Below are positions 1 to 8,346 of a stretch of DNA of 64,000 nucleotides, piece after piece (the first letter of the stretch is position 1; each line of letters begins with the position of its first letter). The position numbers and the translations under genes are program-made. The stretch covers positions 1 to 64,000 of the forward strand of contig NZ_JAFCKJ010000001.1 of NCBI RefSeq assembly GCF_018130465.1, given 5' to 3'. The notes beneath the pieces are model-generated. The model made no database searches. It worked only from the letters and a program-made list of their open reading frames with translations, and was not told where the DNA came from. This DNA is from Bradyrhizobium canariense. Its GTDB lineage: Bacteria > Pseudomonadota > Alphaproteobacteria > Rhizobiales > Xanthobacteraceae.

Positions 1-933
1 AGAGCCTGACCGAAAAAAGGTGAGCGGCATTGGCGGGCCTGTGATTCCTTCGGATTTGCAAAGATTCGAGGGAGGACACCATGCCGTGGACCAAAGCCGC
101 TCGTATCCAATATCAGCGCAGTGGGCTGCGTTACACAAGTGATCTGACCGATACAGAATGGGCGTTGATCGCCCGGAAGATGCCGCCGCGACGGCGATTG
201 GGCCGGCCGCGGGAGGTCGATCTGCGCGAGATTGTGCAGGCGATCTTCTATATTCTGTCGAGCGGCTGCCAATGGCGAGCCTTGCCAAAGGAGTTCCCGC
301 CATACTCGACGGTGCAGGGCTACTTTTACGCCTGGCGCGATACGGGTCGATGGCAGCAGATCGTCGAAGCCTTGGTTCGGAAGGCGCGGCGAAGACTCGG
401 ACGAAAGCCCAAACCGACAGCTGCCGTCATCGATAGTCAGACCGCATCGACGACGGAGGCCGGCGGGCCACGCGGATTCGACGCCGGCAAGCGCCTCCAT
501 GGGCGCAAGCGCCATATCGTTACCGACACCAACGGTCTCTTGCTGGCCGCCTATGTTCATCCCGCCAACATTCAGGACGTCCATGGCGCTGTACCCCTGT
601 TGGAGGGCTTGCGAGCCCGCTTCCCAAAGCTTGAACATGTCTTCGCCGATCGGATTTATCGCGGCAAACAACTCCTCAACTCACTCTCGGACTGCGGCCA
701 ATGGACAATCGAGATCGTCGAGCGACCGGCCGGGGTCAAAGGCTTCCAGCTCCTACCCAGGCGCTGGGTCGTCGAGCGCACCTTTGCATGGTTCGGAAGA
801 TGTCGGCGCCTCTCCAAAGACTTCGAAGGCTCTGCCGCCACCGAACTCGCCTGGCTGCTCGCCGCCCATCTGAGGCTCTTAACTCGCCGTCTGGCCAGAC
901 CTTGAGGGTGTCTACCCTTTTTGAGTCAGGCTC
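1..933 (+). mobile_element. IS5-family insertion sequence
   Basis: One transposase gene is bounded by imperfect terminal inverted repeats of about 20 bp. The left end reads GAGCCTGACCGAAAAAAGGT from position 2 and the right end is its near complement, finishing at 933. TGA follows at 934-936, and the single base before the left repeat is A. That fits a 3-bp TNA target duplication, but the left flank lies outside the window. The right flank is half of a palindromic repeat also seen at 44254-44292, so the element appears to have inserted into that repeat. Confidence 0.85.
81..905 (+). CDS. IS5-family transposase (DDE type)
   Basis: The protein has 274 residues, the usual size for a single-frame IS5-group transposase. 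An N-terminal DUF4096-type DNA-binding part (LTDTEWALIARKMPPRR) is followed by a DDE nuclease domain. Candidate catalytic residues are the Asp in AAVIDSQT, the Asp in HVFADRIYRG and the Glu in VVERTFAWFGRCRRLSKDFE. The frame is intact and lies between terminal inverted repeats, so the copy may be functional. It catalyses cut-and-paste movement of its own element. Confidence 0.92.
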   Translation: MPWTKAARIQYQRSGLRYTSDLTDTEWALIARKMPPRRRLGRPREVDLREIVQAIFYILSSGCQWRALPKEFPPYSTVQGYFYAWRDTGRWQQIVEALVRKARRRLGRKPKPTAAVIDSQTASTTEAGGPRGFDAGKRLHGRKRHIVTDTNGLLLAAYVHPANIQDVHGAVPLLEGLRARFPKLEHVFADRIYRGKQLLNSLSDCGQWTIEIVERPAGVKGFQLLPRRWVVERTFAWFGRCRRLSKDFEGSAATELAWLLAAHLRLLTRRLARP

Positions 934-972
934 TGAGGAGACCGCGAAGCGGTCGTCTCGAAGGACGAGGCG
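934..972. repeat. Half copy of a palindromic intergenic repeat
   Basis: The 39 bases after the insertion sequence match the right arm of the repeat at 44169-44292 almost exactly (TGAGGAGACCGCGAAGCGGT and onward). The left arm is missing here and presumably lies beyond the element, outside the window. Confidence 0.7.
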
Positions 973-984
973 CTTGCTCAGCCC

Positions 985-1072
985 GTAGGATGGGTAGAGC
1001 GTCAGCGAAACCCATCAAACCGTCCGCCGATGATGAAGCAGGATGGGTTTCGCAAGGGTCAACCCATCCTAC
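985..1072. repeat. Nested palindromic repeat, copy A
   Basis: The outer arms GTAGGATGGGT (985-995) and ACCCATCCTAC (1062-1072) are perfect complements. So are the inner arms GCGAAACCCATC (1005-1016) and GATGGGTTTCGC (1042-1053). The centre contains CCGTCCGCCGATGATGAAGC. Related copies lie at 1572-1660 and 2873-2948. It resembles dispersed non-coding repeats common in Bradyrhizobium. Confidence 0.85.
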
Positions 1073-1230
1073 CCGGGCTGCTTCAAACGTGGCATAGGAA
1101 TCATGCCCCTCCGCAAGGCGCCACATTTCATTGCAACTTTTTCCCGGCTTCATTGTTGACGAGCGGGAGCGAACGCGGAATGTGCCGCGGCTGGCTTGCC
1201 CTTGGCTCATTCTTATCGGGAGGCGATTGC

Positions 1231-1482
1231 ATGAAGTGGCTTTGCTTGGTCGGCTTTGTGGCGGCAGCCGTTGCTTTAACACCCACATCTTCTGCTTCGG
1301 CGATGCCCGTTGCCAAGCCGGACGCACTGGGCGCGTCTCAGACTGACACCATCGAGGTCAAGGGCGGCCACGGACATGGCGGTGGCCACGGGTGGGGTCA
1401 TCACGGCGGACGTGGTCATCATTACGGCTGGGGCAGAGGCCGAGGCCATCATTATGGCTGGCGGCACCATCACCACTGGTAA
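1231..1482 (+). CDS. Small exported histidine/glycine-rich protein
   Basis: The protein has 83 residues. The ATG at 1231 was chosen because GGGAGGCG lies just upstream and the protein then begins with a typical signal peptide (MKWLCLVGFVAAAVALTPTS, likely cleaved after SASA). The mature part of about 60 residues has a short linker and then a His/Gly/Trp/Tyr-rich tail ending HHHHW. Such tails often bind Ni, Zn or Cu, but that is inference. No known domain is recognised. The gene stands alone between two copies of a palindromic repeat. Confidence 0.7.
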   Translation: MKWLCLVGFVAAAVALTPTSSASAMPVAKPDALGASQTDTIEVKGGHGHGGGHGWGHHGGRGHHYGWGRGRGHHYGWRHHHHW

Positions 1483-1571
1483 GCGTCACTATTGTCCCGA
1501 GATCGGAGTTGGGGACCGACGTCAATATGGACCGCGAAGCCCATCCGCGAGCTTGAGGACCAACCAAGCTC

Positions 1572-1660
1572 GTAAGATGGCTATAGCGTGAGCGAAACCC
1601 ATCAAACCGTCCGCCGATGACGAAGCATGATGGGTTTCGCAACGGCTCAGCCCATCCTAC
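1572..1660. repeat. Nested palindromic repeat, copy B
   Basis: This is a diverged second copy of the element at 985-1072. The inner arms GCGAAACCCATC and GATGGGTTTCGC are unchanged. The left outer arm has mutated to GTAAGATGGCT, while the right arm still reads CCCATCCTAC. It lies between the His-rich gene and the 3' end of the oxidoreductase gene. Confidence 0.85.
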
Positions 1661-1689
1661 GCGCTGCGAGCATCAGTGGGCATGCTCCG

Positions 1690-2607
1690 TCAGGGACGAA
1701 CGCGAATGATCGTATTCCCCTTGCGTCGCCTGGTCGGGTTTAAGGCGGTGACCGCATCGTCGAAGATCGAGACGTTGCCGATGTTTGTCCGCAATCGTCC
1801 ATCCCGCACCCGCTGGACGATCTCACTCAGTTGGGCACGATCGGCCTCGACGACAAAGTCGACCGCCAGGCCGTCGGAGGGGCGCGCCTCTGCGGGCCCG
1901 ACGATGGTGACCAGTGTTCCTCCGGCTCGAATCAATCCTGCGGACCGCTTCTGGATGTCACCGCCGATGACATCGAACACCAAGTCGACTTTGCCGATGT
2001 CTTCCAGGGCATCGTTGTCGAGGTCGACGAACTCTTTCGCGCCGAAGTCGACAACTGTCTGCCGGTCGGCGGCACGTCCGGTGCCGATGACGTAGGCGCC
2101 GGCCTCTCGTGCGAGTTGCGTCACCATCGACCCGACTGCGCCGGCCGCGCCGTGTGCGAGGACGCTTTGCCCTGCCTGAAGGCGGCCGTGCTGGAACAGC
2201 CCTTGCCATGCGGTCAGGCCCGACACCGGCAGGCTGGCGCCCACCGTGAAGTCGACGTCGCCGGGGAGCGGCGCGAGATTGCGTGCCTCGATCGCCACAT
2301 ACTCGGCGAGCGTGCCGTCGCGATACCAGTCCGCGAGGCCAAACACCCGCTGTCCTACCGACAACCCCGTAGTGCCATATCCGAGAGCGGTGACCACTCC
2401 AGCCAACTCGTGCCCAGGGATCGATGGCGTTCGGTCGCGCTCGAGGCGATCGGTCCAGGTCGAGGGCCACGTCAGCTCGGTCGGAACAAATCCCGACGCA
2501 TGAACCCGAACAACGACATCGTTTATCGATGCCTGCGGCTCGGGCCGGTCCACCAGCTTCATCCCGGCCGTTCCCGCGGCCCGTTCCGTTACAACGATCG
2601 CCTTCAT
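1690..2607 (-). CDS. NADP-dependent quinone oxidoreductase-like (MDR) protein
   Basis: The protein has 305 residues and belongs to the medium-chain dehydrogenase/reductase superfamily, quinone-oxidoreductase branch. An N-terminal GroES-like part (residues 1-120, with TPSIPGHELAGVV) precedes a Rossmann domain with the nucleotide motif HGAAGAVGS near residue 150. The structural-zinc cysteines are absent, which points to a zinc-free reductase of quinones or enones. The ATG at 2607 follows AGGAG at a good distance; an upstream in-frame ATG lacks that support. The gene is monocistronic and the substrate cannot be read from the sequence. Confidence 0.85.
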   Translation of the reverse strand: MKAIVVTERAAGTAGMKLVDRPEPQASINDVVVRVHASGFVPTELTWPSTWTDRLERDRTPSIPGHELAGVVTALGYGTTGLSVGQRVFGLADWYRDGTLAEYVAIEARNLAPLPGDVDFTVGASLPVSGLTAWQGLFQHGRLQAGQSVLAHGAAGAVGSMVTQLAREAGAYVIGTGRAADRQTVVDFGAKEFVDLDNDALEDIGKVDLVFDVIGGDIQKRSAGLIRAGGTLVTIVGPAEARPSDGLAVDFVVEADRAQLSEIVQRVRDGRLRTNIGNVSIFDDAVTALNPTRRRKGNTIIRVRP

Positions 2608-2952
2608 GGGAATATCTCCTCGGTCATTGTCTCTTGATGCAACCGTTGCAGGCAGCGTAAGCACAACGGCTATCCACAAACTGCCGGGGCAGTGCGGAAG
2701 TGTCCGCGATCTGCGCTGTCTGCATGGACCAACTCGTCCTGAGACTACCGATCGGGTGCGCTTCGGTCGCGGTACTAGCAGCTAGATGCGTCGCGCCGGG
2801 TCATGAAACCAGTACCAGGATTGCAAATTCTGGCTGTACCAAGCGCATTCAAGCGGCGCTCAGATTGAGCTCGTAGATGGGCAGAGCGCCAGCGGCACCC
2901 ATCGATCCGTCCGCCGATGATGAAGCAGGAAGGGTTTCGCAAGGGCTCAAAA
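2608..2952. other. Intergenic region with third nested-repeat copy
   Basis: No gene is supported here. The part near 2607 should hold the oxidoreductase promoter. Bases 2873-2948 are a degenerate copy C of the repeat at 985-1072: the core CCGTCCGCCGATGATGAAGC is intact, but the left inner arm has changed and the right outer arm is missing. The remnant ends five bases before the TetR stop codon. Confidence 0.7.
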
Positions 2953-3576
2953 TCAAGACGACGATGCGATCCCTTGTTCCAACAACACTCTGGCTGCTTC
3001 GCGATTAGCCTCGACGATGGCGGGATCACGCGTTGACTGTGCGACGACGAGCGAGCCTTCGAAGAGCGACAGGATCTGGATCACGGCCCTTTCGGGTTTG
3101 CTCAATGACAAGGGCTCAACGAGTGACGCAACGAAGTCGTGCAATTTTGTAAAATACGCTGCGATGGTCGCCTCTACGCCCGGGGAGTTTGCCTCCGGGC
3201 CGAATTCGGCCATTCCTTTCGCGAACGGACAGCCGCGGAACGAAGGCGCAAGGAGCGGTTGTTCGAGTGCATCGAAAACAGCGAGAACGCGCTCCACTGG
3301 CGTGAGACCGGCTCGCTCGGTGGAGGTCGAAAGCATCTGAAACCAGACGGCGCTCTTGTAGCGCAGGTAGGTGGCGATGAGGTCGGCCTTCGAGGGAAAG
3401 TGCTTGTAGAACGTCATCTTGGCCACGCCGCTTTCGGCGATGATCCGGTCGATTCCGACAGAGTTGATGCTGAACCGGTAAAACAGGTCTGACGCCGTCT
3501 TCAAAATGCGCTCGCGCGGGGCGAGCGCATCGAGCGGTTGAATATCCACGTCCACGAAATCGAGCAGCGTGCCCAT
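2953..3576 (-). CDS. TetR-family transcriptional regulator
   Basis: The protein has 207 residues. An N-terminal TetR helix-turn-helix lies at about residues 20-66 (ERILKTASDLFYRF, VGIDRIIAESGVAKMTFYKH). The C-terminal half resembles the ligand-binding domain seen in many TetR repressors of stress or detoxification enzymes. It is divergent from the SDR gene at 3701 across 124 bp holding two similar palindromes, so it most likely represses both genes and is released by a small molecule. The inducer is unknown. Confidence 0.9.
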   Translation of the reverse strand: MGTLLDFVDVDIQPLDALAPRERILKTASDLFYRFSINSVGIDRIIAESGVAKMTFYKHFPSKADLIATYLRYKSAVWFQMLSTSTERAGLTPVERVLAVFDALEQPLLAPSFRGCPFAKGMAEFGPEANSPGVEATIAAYFTKLHDFVASLVEPLSLSKPERAVIQILSLFEGSLVVAQSTRDPAIVEANREAARVLLEQGIASSS

Positions 3577-3609
3577 CGATCGTCCTTAACCGAGCCGTTT
3601 GCGTTACTG

Positions 3610-3625
3610 GACAGACTATTCTGTC
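3610..3625. promoter_or_regulatory. TetR-type operator, site 1
   Basis: GACAGACTATTCTGTC is an inverted repeat with 6-bp arms GACAGA/TCTGTC. It lies 34 bp before the TetR start and matches site 2 at 12 of 18 positions when site 2 is read on the other strand. It probably overlaps the regulator's own promoter. Confidence 0.65.
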
Positions 3626-3641
3626 AATCTAGGGATTGCAA

Positions 3642-3659
3642 AGACATACAGGTCTGTCT
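3642..3659. promoter_or_regulatory. TetR-type operator, site 2
   Basis: AGACATACAGGTCTGTCT is an imperfect 18-bp inverted repeat with 7 of 9 pairs matching. It shares GACAGAC and TGTC with site 1. It lies about 40 bp before the SDR start, where it could block transcription of that gene. Confidence 0.65.
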
Positions 3660-3700
3660 ATAAGTCGGTCGTCCATTGGATTTGAGAGAAAGATCGTGAG

Positions 3701-4579
3701 ATGAGCGGAAAAGTTGTGGTTGTGACGGGTGCAAGCAGTGGTTTTGGCAAACTCACCGCCTTGGAACTCGCAAAGCGGGGTCACACGGTGATTGCTACCA
3801 TGCGCGATGTCGCGGGAAGAAATAGCCGTGTTCGTGACGAGCTTGTCGCAGCGGCAAAAGCTGAAGGGGGCGCGCTCCAGGTCCTCGAGATGGACGTCGC
3901 CGACGAACAATCCGTCAACGCCGCGATCGCAGATGTCATTCGACAGCACGGCAGGGTCGATGCCCTGGTCAACAACGCGGGAATGATGCCCGTCGGCGTC
4001 ACGGAAGCCTATACGGTCAAGGATATCGAAGCGCAGTTCGCCGTGAACTTCTTCGGCGCCGTTCGCACCGATCGCGCCGTTCTGCCGCACATGCGGGCCG
4101 CCGGCAGCGGCGTCCTCGTCCATGTCACATCGCTCATGGGGCGGGTGGTCTTCCCGTTCTTCGGTGTCTATTCCGCCAGCAAGTTCGCGCTCGAAGCCCT
4201 CGCGGAAGCCTACCGCTACGAGCTTTCGAGCTTCGGCGTCGATTCGGTCATCGTCGAGCCAGGTCCGTTCCCGAGCAACCTTCTTCCAACCAGCCCTGAA
4301 CCCTCCGACCACGCCGTGCTGAAAACCTATGGCGATGTCGCGGCGATCCCGGGTCAGATCAAGCAGCACTCTAACGATGGAAACGATCCGCAGAATCCGC
4401 CACAGCCCCAGCGCGTCGCGATTGCGATCGCGCAGCTGGTCGAGGCCACGGAACGGCGGCCGCTGCGGACGGTCGTGATGCCCGAAGGCATGGATTTCGG
4501 TGTCGAGCGGCTGAACGGGGCCGTCGCCCCGATTCAGAACGACCTCCTTCGCGCGCTCGGCATGGCGAGCATGATTTGA
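3701..4579 (+). CDS. Short-chain dehydrogenase/reductase
   Basis: The protein has 292 residues and is a classical SDR. The cofactor motif TGASSGFG is at residues 9-16, NNAG near 92 and the catalytic YSASK near 158, with a serine in HVTSLMG before it. It uses NAD(P)H to oxidise or reduce an unknown carbonyl or alcohol. The divergent TetR gene and the two operators between them suggest inducible expression. A 9-bp-stem hairpin follows at 4669. Confidence 0.88.
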   Translation: MSGKVVVVTGASSGFGKLTALELAKRGHTVIATMRDVAGRNSRVRDELVAAAKAEGGALQVLEMDVADEQSVNAAIADVIRQHGRVDALVNNAGMMPVGVTEAYTVKDIEAQFAVNFFGAVRTDRAVLPHMRAAGSGVLVHVTSLMGRVVFPFFGVYSASKFALEALAEAYRYELSSFGVDSVIVEPGPFPSNLLPTSPEPSDHAVLKTYGDVAAIPGQIKQHSNDGNDPQNPPQPQRVAIAIAQLVEATERRPLRTVVMPEGMDFGVERLNGAVAPIQNDLLRALGMASMI

Positions 4580-4668
4580 CGGGAAGACGACGATGAGCAC
4601 ACCGCACCAGGGTTACCGCGATGGGCGGGCGAAGCGGCAGCATCCGTAGCGAGGATGGGGTCCTCTTT

Positions 4669-4689
4669 GCAGGCGGCTATGCCGCCTGC
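4669..4689. terminator. Hairpin between convergent genes
   Basis: GCAGGCGGC and GCCGCCTGC form a perfect 9-bp stem with loop TAT. It sits between the ends of the SDR gene (+) and the tartrate dehydratase gene (-). It has no strong T tract on either side, so its role as a terminator is likely but not certain. Confidence 0.5.
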
Positions 4690-4749
4690 TTCGAAAATGC
4701 GGTGGTCCACGTTACCCGCAACTTGGTATTTGCCGTTGAGCTGGCCGGC

Positions 4750-5913
4750 CTATTCCGCCAGTTCGCGCATGACCTTGATGAGATCCGACTTGCCCTCGAA
4801 GCCGATGCCAGGAATGTCCGGCATGACGATGTGACCGTCCTGAACCCGGACCGAATCCGGGAAGCCACCGTAGGGCTGGAAGAGGTCCGGGTAGCTCTCG
4901 TTGCCGCCGAGCCCTAGACCGGCGGCGATGTTCAACGACATCTGGTGACCACCGTGCGGGATGCAGCGCGACGGCGACCAACCGTGTTGGGCTAGGACGT
5001 CCAGGGTCCGGAGATATTCGACGAGACCGTATGACAAGGCACAGTCGAACTGCAGCCAGTCGCGGTCCGGGCGCATGCCGCCGTAGCGGAGCAGGTTGCG
5101 AGCGTCCTGATGCGAAAACAGGTTCTCACCCGTGGCCATCGGACCGGGATAGAATTCGGCGACGGCGGCCTGGAGGGCGTAGTCGAGTGGATCGCCAATC
5201 TCCTCATACCAGAACAGCGGATACTGGCGCAGCATTTTGGCATAGGCGATGCCGGTCTCGAGATCGAAGCGACCGTTGGCATCGACGGCGAGCCTGGCCT
5301 GCGACCCGATTTCCTTGAGCACGGCCTCGATGCGGCCGCGGTCCTCGTCGATCGACGCGCCACCGATCTTCATCTTCACGACGTTGTAGCCGCGGTCCAG
5401 ATAGCCGCGCATTTCTGCCTGCAATGCGGAGTTGTCCTTGCCGGGATAGTAGTAGCCGCCGGCTGCGTAGACGAAGACCCGCGGGTTGGCCTCCTTGCCC
5501 TTCATTTCGGCCAGCAGGCGAAAAAGTGGCTTGCCGGCGATTTTTGCGGTCGCATCCCAGATCGCCATATCGAGCGTTCCGACGGCGACGGAACGTTCGC
5601 CGTGACCGCCGGGCTTCTCGTTCGACATCATCTTCGCCCAGATGCGATGCGGATCCAGATTGGTACCGTCGTCGTTCAGCAGGCTGACGGGTTCGGCTTC
5701 CAGAATGCGGTCGCGAAAGCGCTCCCGGATCAGTCCACCCTGACCGTAGCGGCCGTTCGAATTGAAGCCGTAGCCGATCACTCGCCGCCCGTCGCGGAAG
5801 ACGTCGGTTACGACGGCGACCAGGCTGGACGTCATCTTCGAGAAATCGATGTAGGCATTCCGGATCGGTGACGAGATTGGCTTGGTCGCCTCGACGACAT
5901 CTACGATACGCAT
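4750..5913 (-). CDS. tarD: D(-)-tartrate dehydratase
   Basis: The protein has 387 residues and belongs to the enolase superfamily, mandelate racemase subgroup. It dehydrates D-tartrate to oxaloacetate. From memory of the characterised Bradyrhizobium enzyme the sequence is near-identical in long blocks. The known active-site residues fall at a constant offset of two: base K182 in VVKMKIGG, metal ligands D211, E237 and E263, and acid H320 in CIPHGGHQ. The ATG at 5913 gives the standard N-terminus (MRIVDVVEATKPISSPIRNA). It lies 31 bp behind dctA on the same strand, so uptake and catabolism are probably co-transcribed. Confidence 0.93.
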   Translation of the reverse strand: MRIVDVVEATKPISSPIRNAYIDFSKMTSSLVAVVTDVFRDGRRVIGYGFNSNGRYGQGGLIRERFRDRILEAEPVSLLNDDGTNLDPHRIWAKMMSNEKPGGHGERSVAVGTLDMAIWDATAKIAGKPLFRLLAEMKGKEANPRVFVYAAGGYYYPGKDNSALQAEMRGYLDRGYNVVKMKIGGASIDEDRGRIEAVLKEIGSQARLAVDANGRFDLETGIAYAKMLRQYPLFWYEEIGDPLDYALQAAVAEFYPGPMATGENLFSHQDARNLLRYGGMRPDRDWLQFDCALSYGLVEYLRTLDVLAQHGWSPSRCIPHGGHQMSLNIAAGLGLGGNESYPDLFQPYGGFPDSVRVQDGHIVMPDIPGIGFEGKSDLIKVMRELAE

Positions 5914-5944
5914 GGCATTCTCCGTTTTGAGTTGCTGACTCGGA

Positions 5945-7261
5945 TTAATGGGTTGCCTCGGGAAGTTCGTATTCGCCCGTGATGGGCTCCTTGCCATGAA
6001 GGCGCATGGCCTCCGCGGCCTGCTTCTGGTCAAAGGCGCCGTCCCATTTGGCGATCGCGATCGTCGCGATCCCGTTGCCGATCAGGTTGGTCACGGCGCG
6101 GGCTTCGTTCATGAAGCGATCGACGCCGAGCAGTAGAACAAGCCCGGCTACGGGAACGGTGTGGATCGAAGAGAGAGTCGCGGCGAGCGTTACGAATCCC
6201 GCGCCAGCGACGCCAGCGGATCCCTTCGACGTCAGGAGAAGCACGCCCAGCAGAACAATCTGGTCGCCGAAGGAAAGATCGGTGTTGGTCGCCTGGGCTA
6301 CGAAGATGGCGGCCATGGAAAGGTAGATCGACGTGCCGTCGGCATTGAACGTGTAGCCGGTGGGCAGCACCATGCCGACGACGGTCTTGTCGCAACCGAG
6401 CCGTTCGAGCTTGACCAGCATCTGCGGCATCACCGCTTCGGTCGAGCAGGTGCCCAGGACGATGAGGATCTCGTCCTTGAAGTAACGGAAGAACTGCGGC
6501 AGCGAAAAACCGGCCCACGTCGCGATGCCGCCGAGCACCACGACGACGAAGAGGATGGTGGTGACGTAGACACCGAGCATCAGATAGCCCAGCGACCAGA
6601 GCGTCGCGATTCCGTACTTCCCGATCGTGAACGCGACCCCGGCCCCGGCTCCTAGCGGGGCAAGGCGCATCACCATGGCCACGATCCGGAACAGGGCGTG
6701 CAGCAGGATGTCGATCACGTTCACCAGCGGCTTGCCGTAATCGCCGAGTTGAACCATGGCGACGCCCATCAGCACCGAAACCAGGATGACCTGCAGCATC
6801 ATTCCCTTGGCGAAGGCCTCCACGATCGTGGTCGGGATGATGTCGAGTAGGAACTGCACGAAACCGTGGTTGCCGTCAGCGGCCTTTACGTAGGCGGAGA
6901 TCGATCCCGCATCGATGTGGCTGGCGTCGATGTTCATGCCAACGCCTGGCTTGATCACATTGACGACGACCAGGCCGATTACCAAGGCCAGTGTCGAGAC
7001 GACCTCGAAGTAGATCAGCGACTTGACACCGATCCGGCCGACTTCCTTGATGTCGCTCATCTTGGCTATGCCGACGACGACCGTACCGAAGATGATCGGC
7101 GACAGCAGCATCTTGATCAGTTTGATGAAGCCGTCGGCGAGCGGCTGAAGGCTCGTCCCGACCTGAGGCCAGAGATAGCCGACCATACCGCCGAGCAGGA
7201 TGGCAAGGAGGACCTGCACATACAGTTCACTCAAGAGTCCAAATGATGGCGCTTTTCTCAA
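5945..7261 (-). CDS. dctA: C4-dicarboxylate:cation symporter DctA
   Basis: The protein has 438 residues, the usual DctA length, and belongs to the glutamate/dicarboxylate (DAACS) family of inner-membrane symporters. It has about eight hydrophobic helices. Family signatures include GTCSTEAVMPQML and GYTFNADGTSIYLSMAAIF, which form the substrate and cation site. Being upstream of tarD in the same operon, it probably imports D-tartrate. Its promoter faces the LysR gene across 194 bp. Confidence 0.92.
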   Translation of the reverse strand: MRKAPSFGLLSELYVQVLLAILLGGMVGYLWPQVGTSLQPLADGFIKLIKMLLSPIIFGTVVVGIAKMSDIKEVGRIGVKSLIYFEVVSTLALVIGLVVVNVIKPGVGMNIDASHIDAGSISAYVKAADGNHGFVQFLLDIIPTTIVEAFAKGMMLQVILVSVLMGVAMVQLGDYGKPLVNVIDILLHALFRIVAMVMRLAPLGAGAGVAFTIGKYGIATLWSLGYLMLGVYVTTILFVVVVLGGIATWAGFSLPQFFRYFKDEILIVLGTCSTEAVMPQMLVKLERLGCDKTVVGMVLPTGYTFNADGTSIYLSMAAIFVAQATNTDLSFGDQIVLLGVLLLTSKGSAGVAGAGFVTLAATLSSIHTVPVAGLVLLLGVDRFMNEARAVTNLIGNGIATIAIAKWDGAFDQKQAAEAMRLHGKEPITGEYELPEATH

Positions 7262-7435
7262 TGTTTTCTCCCTGATGGCTGCGCTGTGCTGGGCCTTGGG
7301 CCGGCCTCTGTAGCTGCTTGGAAAGGGCCGCTCCGGTGTCTGGAACGACTTCCGTGCTGCTGCGGTGTTGTGTAGCCTGCAGTGATCCGTAGGCTTCAGG
7401 CGGGGAGAAGGCTAATGCTGTTGCCGAGAATAGTT

Positions 7436-7450
7436 ATGCCGTTTCGGCAT
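7436..7450. promoter_or_regulatory. LysR-type box
   Basis: ATGCCGTTTCGGCAT is a perfect 6-3-6 inverted repeat containing the canonical T-N11-A spacing (T7437, A7449). It ends five bases before the LysR start codon and lies between that gene and dctA, so it probably serves autoregulation and control of dctA-tarD. Confidence 0.75.
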
Positions 7451-7455
7451 TACCG

Positions 7456-8346
7456 ATGGAACTAATCTGGTTCGAGGACTATCTGGCTCTCTCTGAGACA
7501 TTGAGCTTCTCCAAGGCGGCCGAAGCCCGTCGCGTCACCCAGCCGGCCTTCAGCCGGCGGATCCGGGCATTGGAGGACTGGGTGGGGGCGCCGCTATTCC
7601 TTCGCACGACGCACAGCGTGACGCTCACGCCCGCCGGCGAGCATTTCCACACCCAGGCAGAAATCCTGACCAGAGCGCTTCATCAATTGCGCCGCGAGAC
7701 CCTCGAAGTGGCCGGACGGGGCGCGGGACCGCTGTCGATCGCGGCGACGCACGTACTGTCGTTCACGTTCTTTCCGAAGTGGGTCCGGAGCAGCGAGAAG
7801 ATCCTCGCCTTGGGCAATCTCAATCTCGTTTCCGATAGCATGCTGGCGTGCGAGCGGATGATGCTCCGGGGCGACGTGTCGTTCTTGTTGTGCCACTATC
7901 ACCGCAGCATGGGCAGCCGGCTCGATACCAGGCAATTCAAGAGCATCGTCGTGGGTGCCGACACGCTCCTTCCGCTCAGCGCAGCGGGCGGCGGCCGGAA
8001 GCCGCGGTGGTCGCTGCAGAGCGACGAGACCATCCCCTACTTGGCCTACAGCCCGCAGTCAGGGCTGGGCCGCATCGTCGCAAGTCAGTTGGCGAAAAGG
8101 GACCTGAAGAAGATCTTCACGTCGCATCTCGCCGCGACGCTGCTATCGATGGTCAGGTCCGGACACGGTGTCGCCTGGCTTCCTCGAACGTTGGCCGAGG
8201 ACGACATCAAGGCGGGTTCGCTAGTCGGGGCCGGCGATGCCAAGTCCGTGATACCGATCGAGATACGGCTCTTTCGCCCGGCAGCACGACAGAGTCACGA
8301 AGTTGAAGCTCTGTGGTCGGCCTTCGAACCTGCAGAGGTCGGCTGA
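7456..8346 (+). CDS. LysR-family regulator of the tartrate operon
   Basis: The protein has 296 residues. The N-terminal winged helix-turn-helix (about residues 1-60, with LSFSKAAEARRVTQPAFSRR) is followed by a LysR substrate-binding domain. The ATG at 7456 gives the usual start (MELIWFEDYLALSETLSFSK). The gene is divergent from dctA-tarD and has a perfect LysR box right before it. The inferred role is activation of tartrate uptake and catabolism in response to tartrate or a product. Confidence 0.9.
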   Translation: MELIWFEDYLALSETLSFSKAAEARRVTQPAFSRRIRALEDWVGAPLFLRTTHSVTLTPAGEHFHTQAEILTRALHQLRRETLEVAGRGAGPLSIAATHVLSFTFFPKWVRSSEKILALGNLNLVSDSMLACERMMLRGDVSFLLCHYHRSMGSRLDTRQFKSIVVGADTLLPLSAAGGGRKPRWSLQSDETIPYLAYSPQSGLGRIVASQLAKRDLKKIFTSHLAATLLSMVRSGHGVAWLPRTLAEDDIKAGSLVGAGDAKSVIPIEIRLFRPAARQSHEVEALWSAFEPAEVG

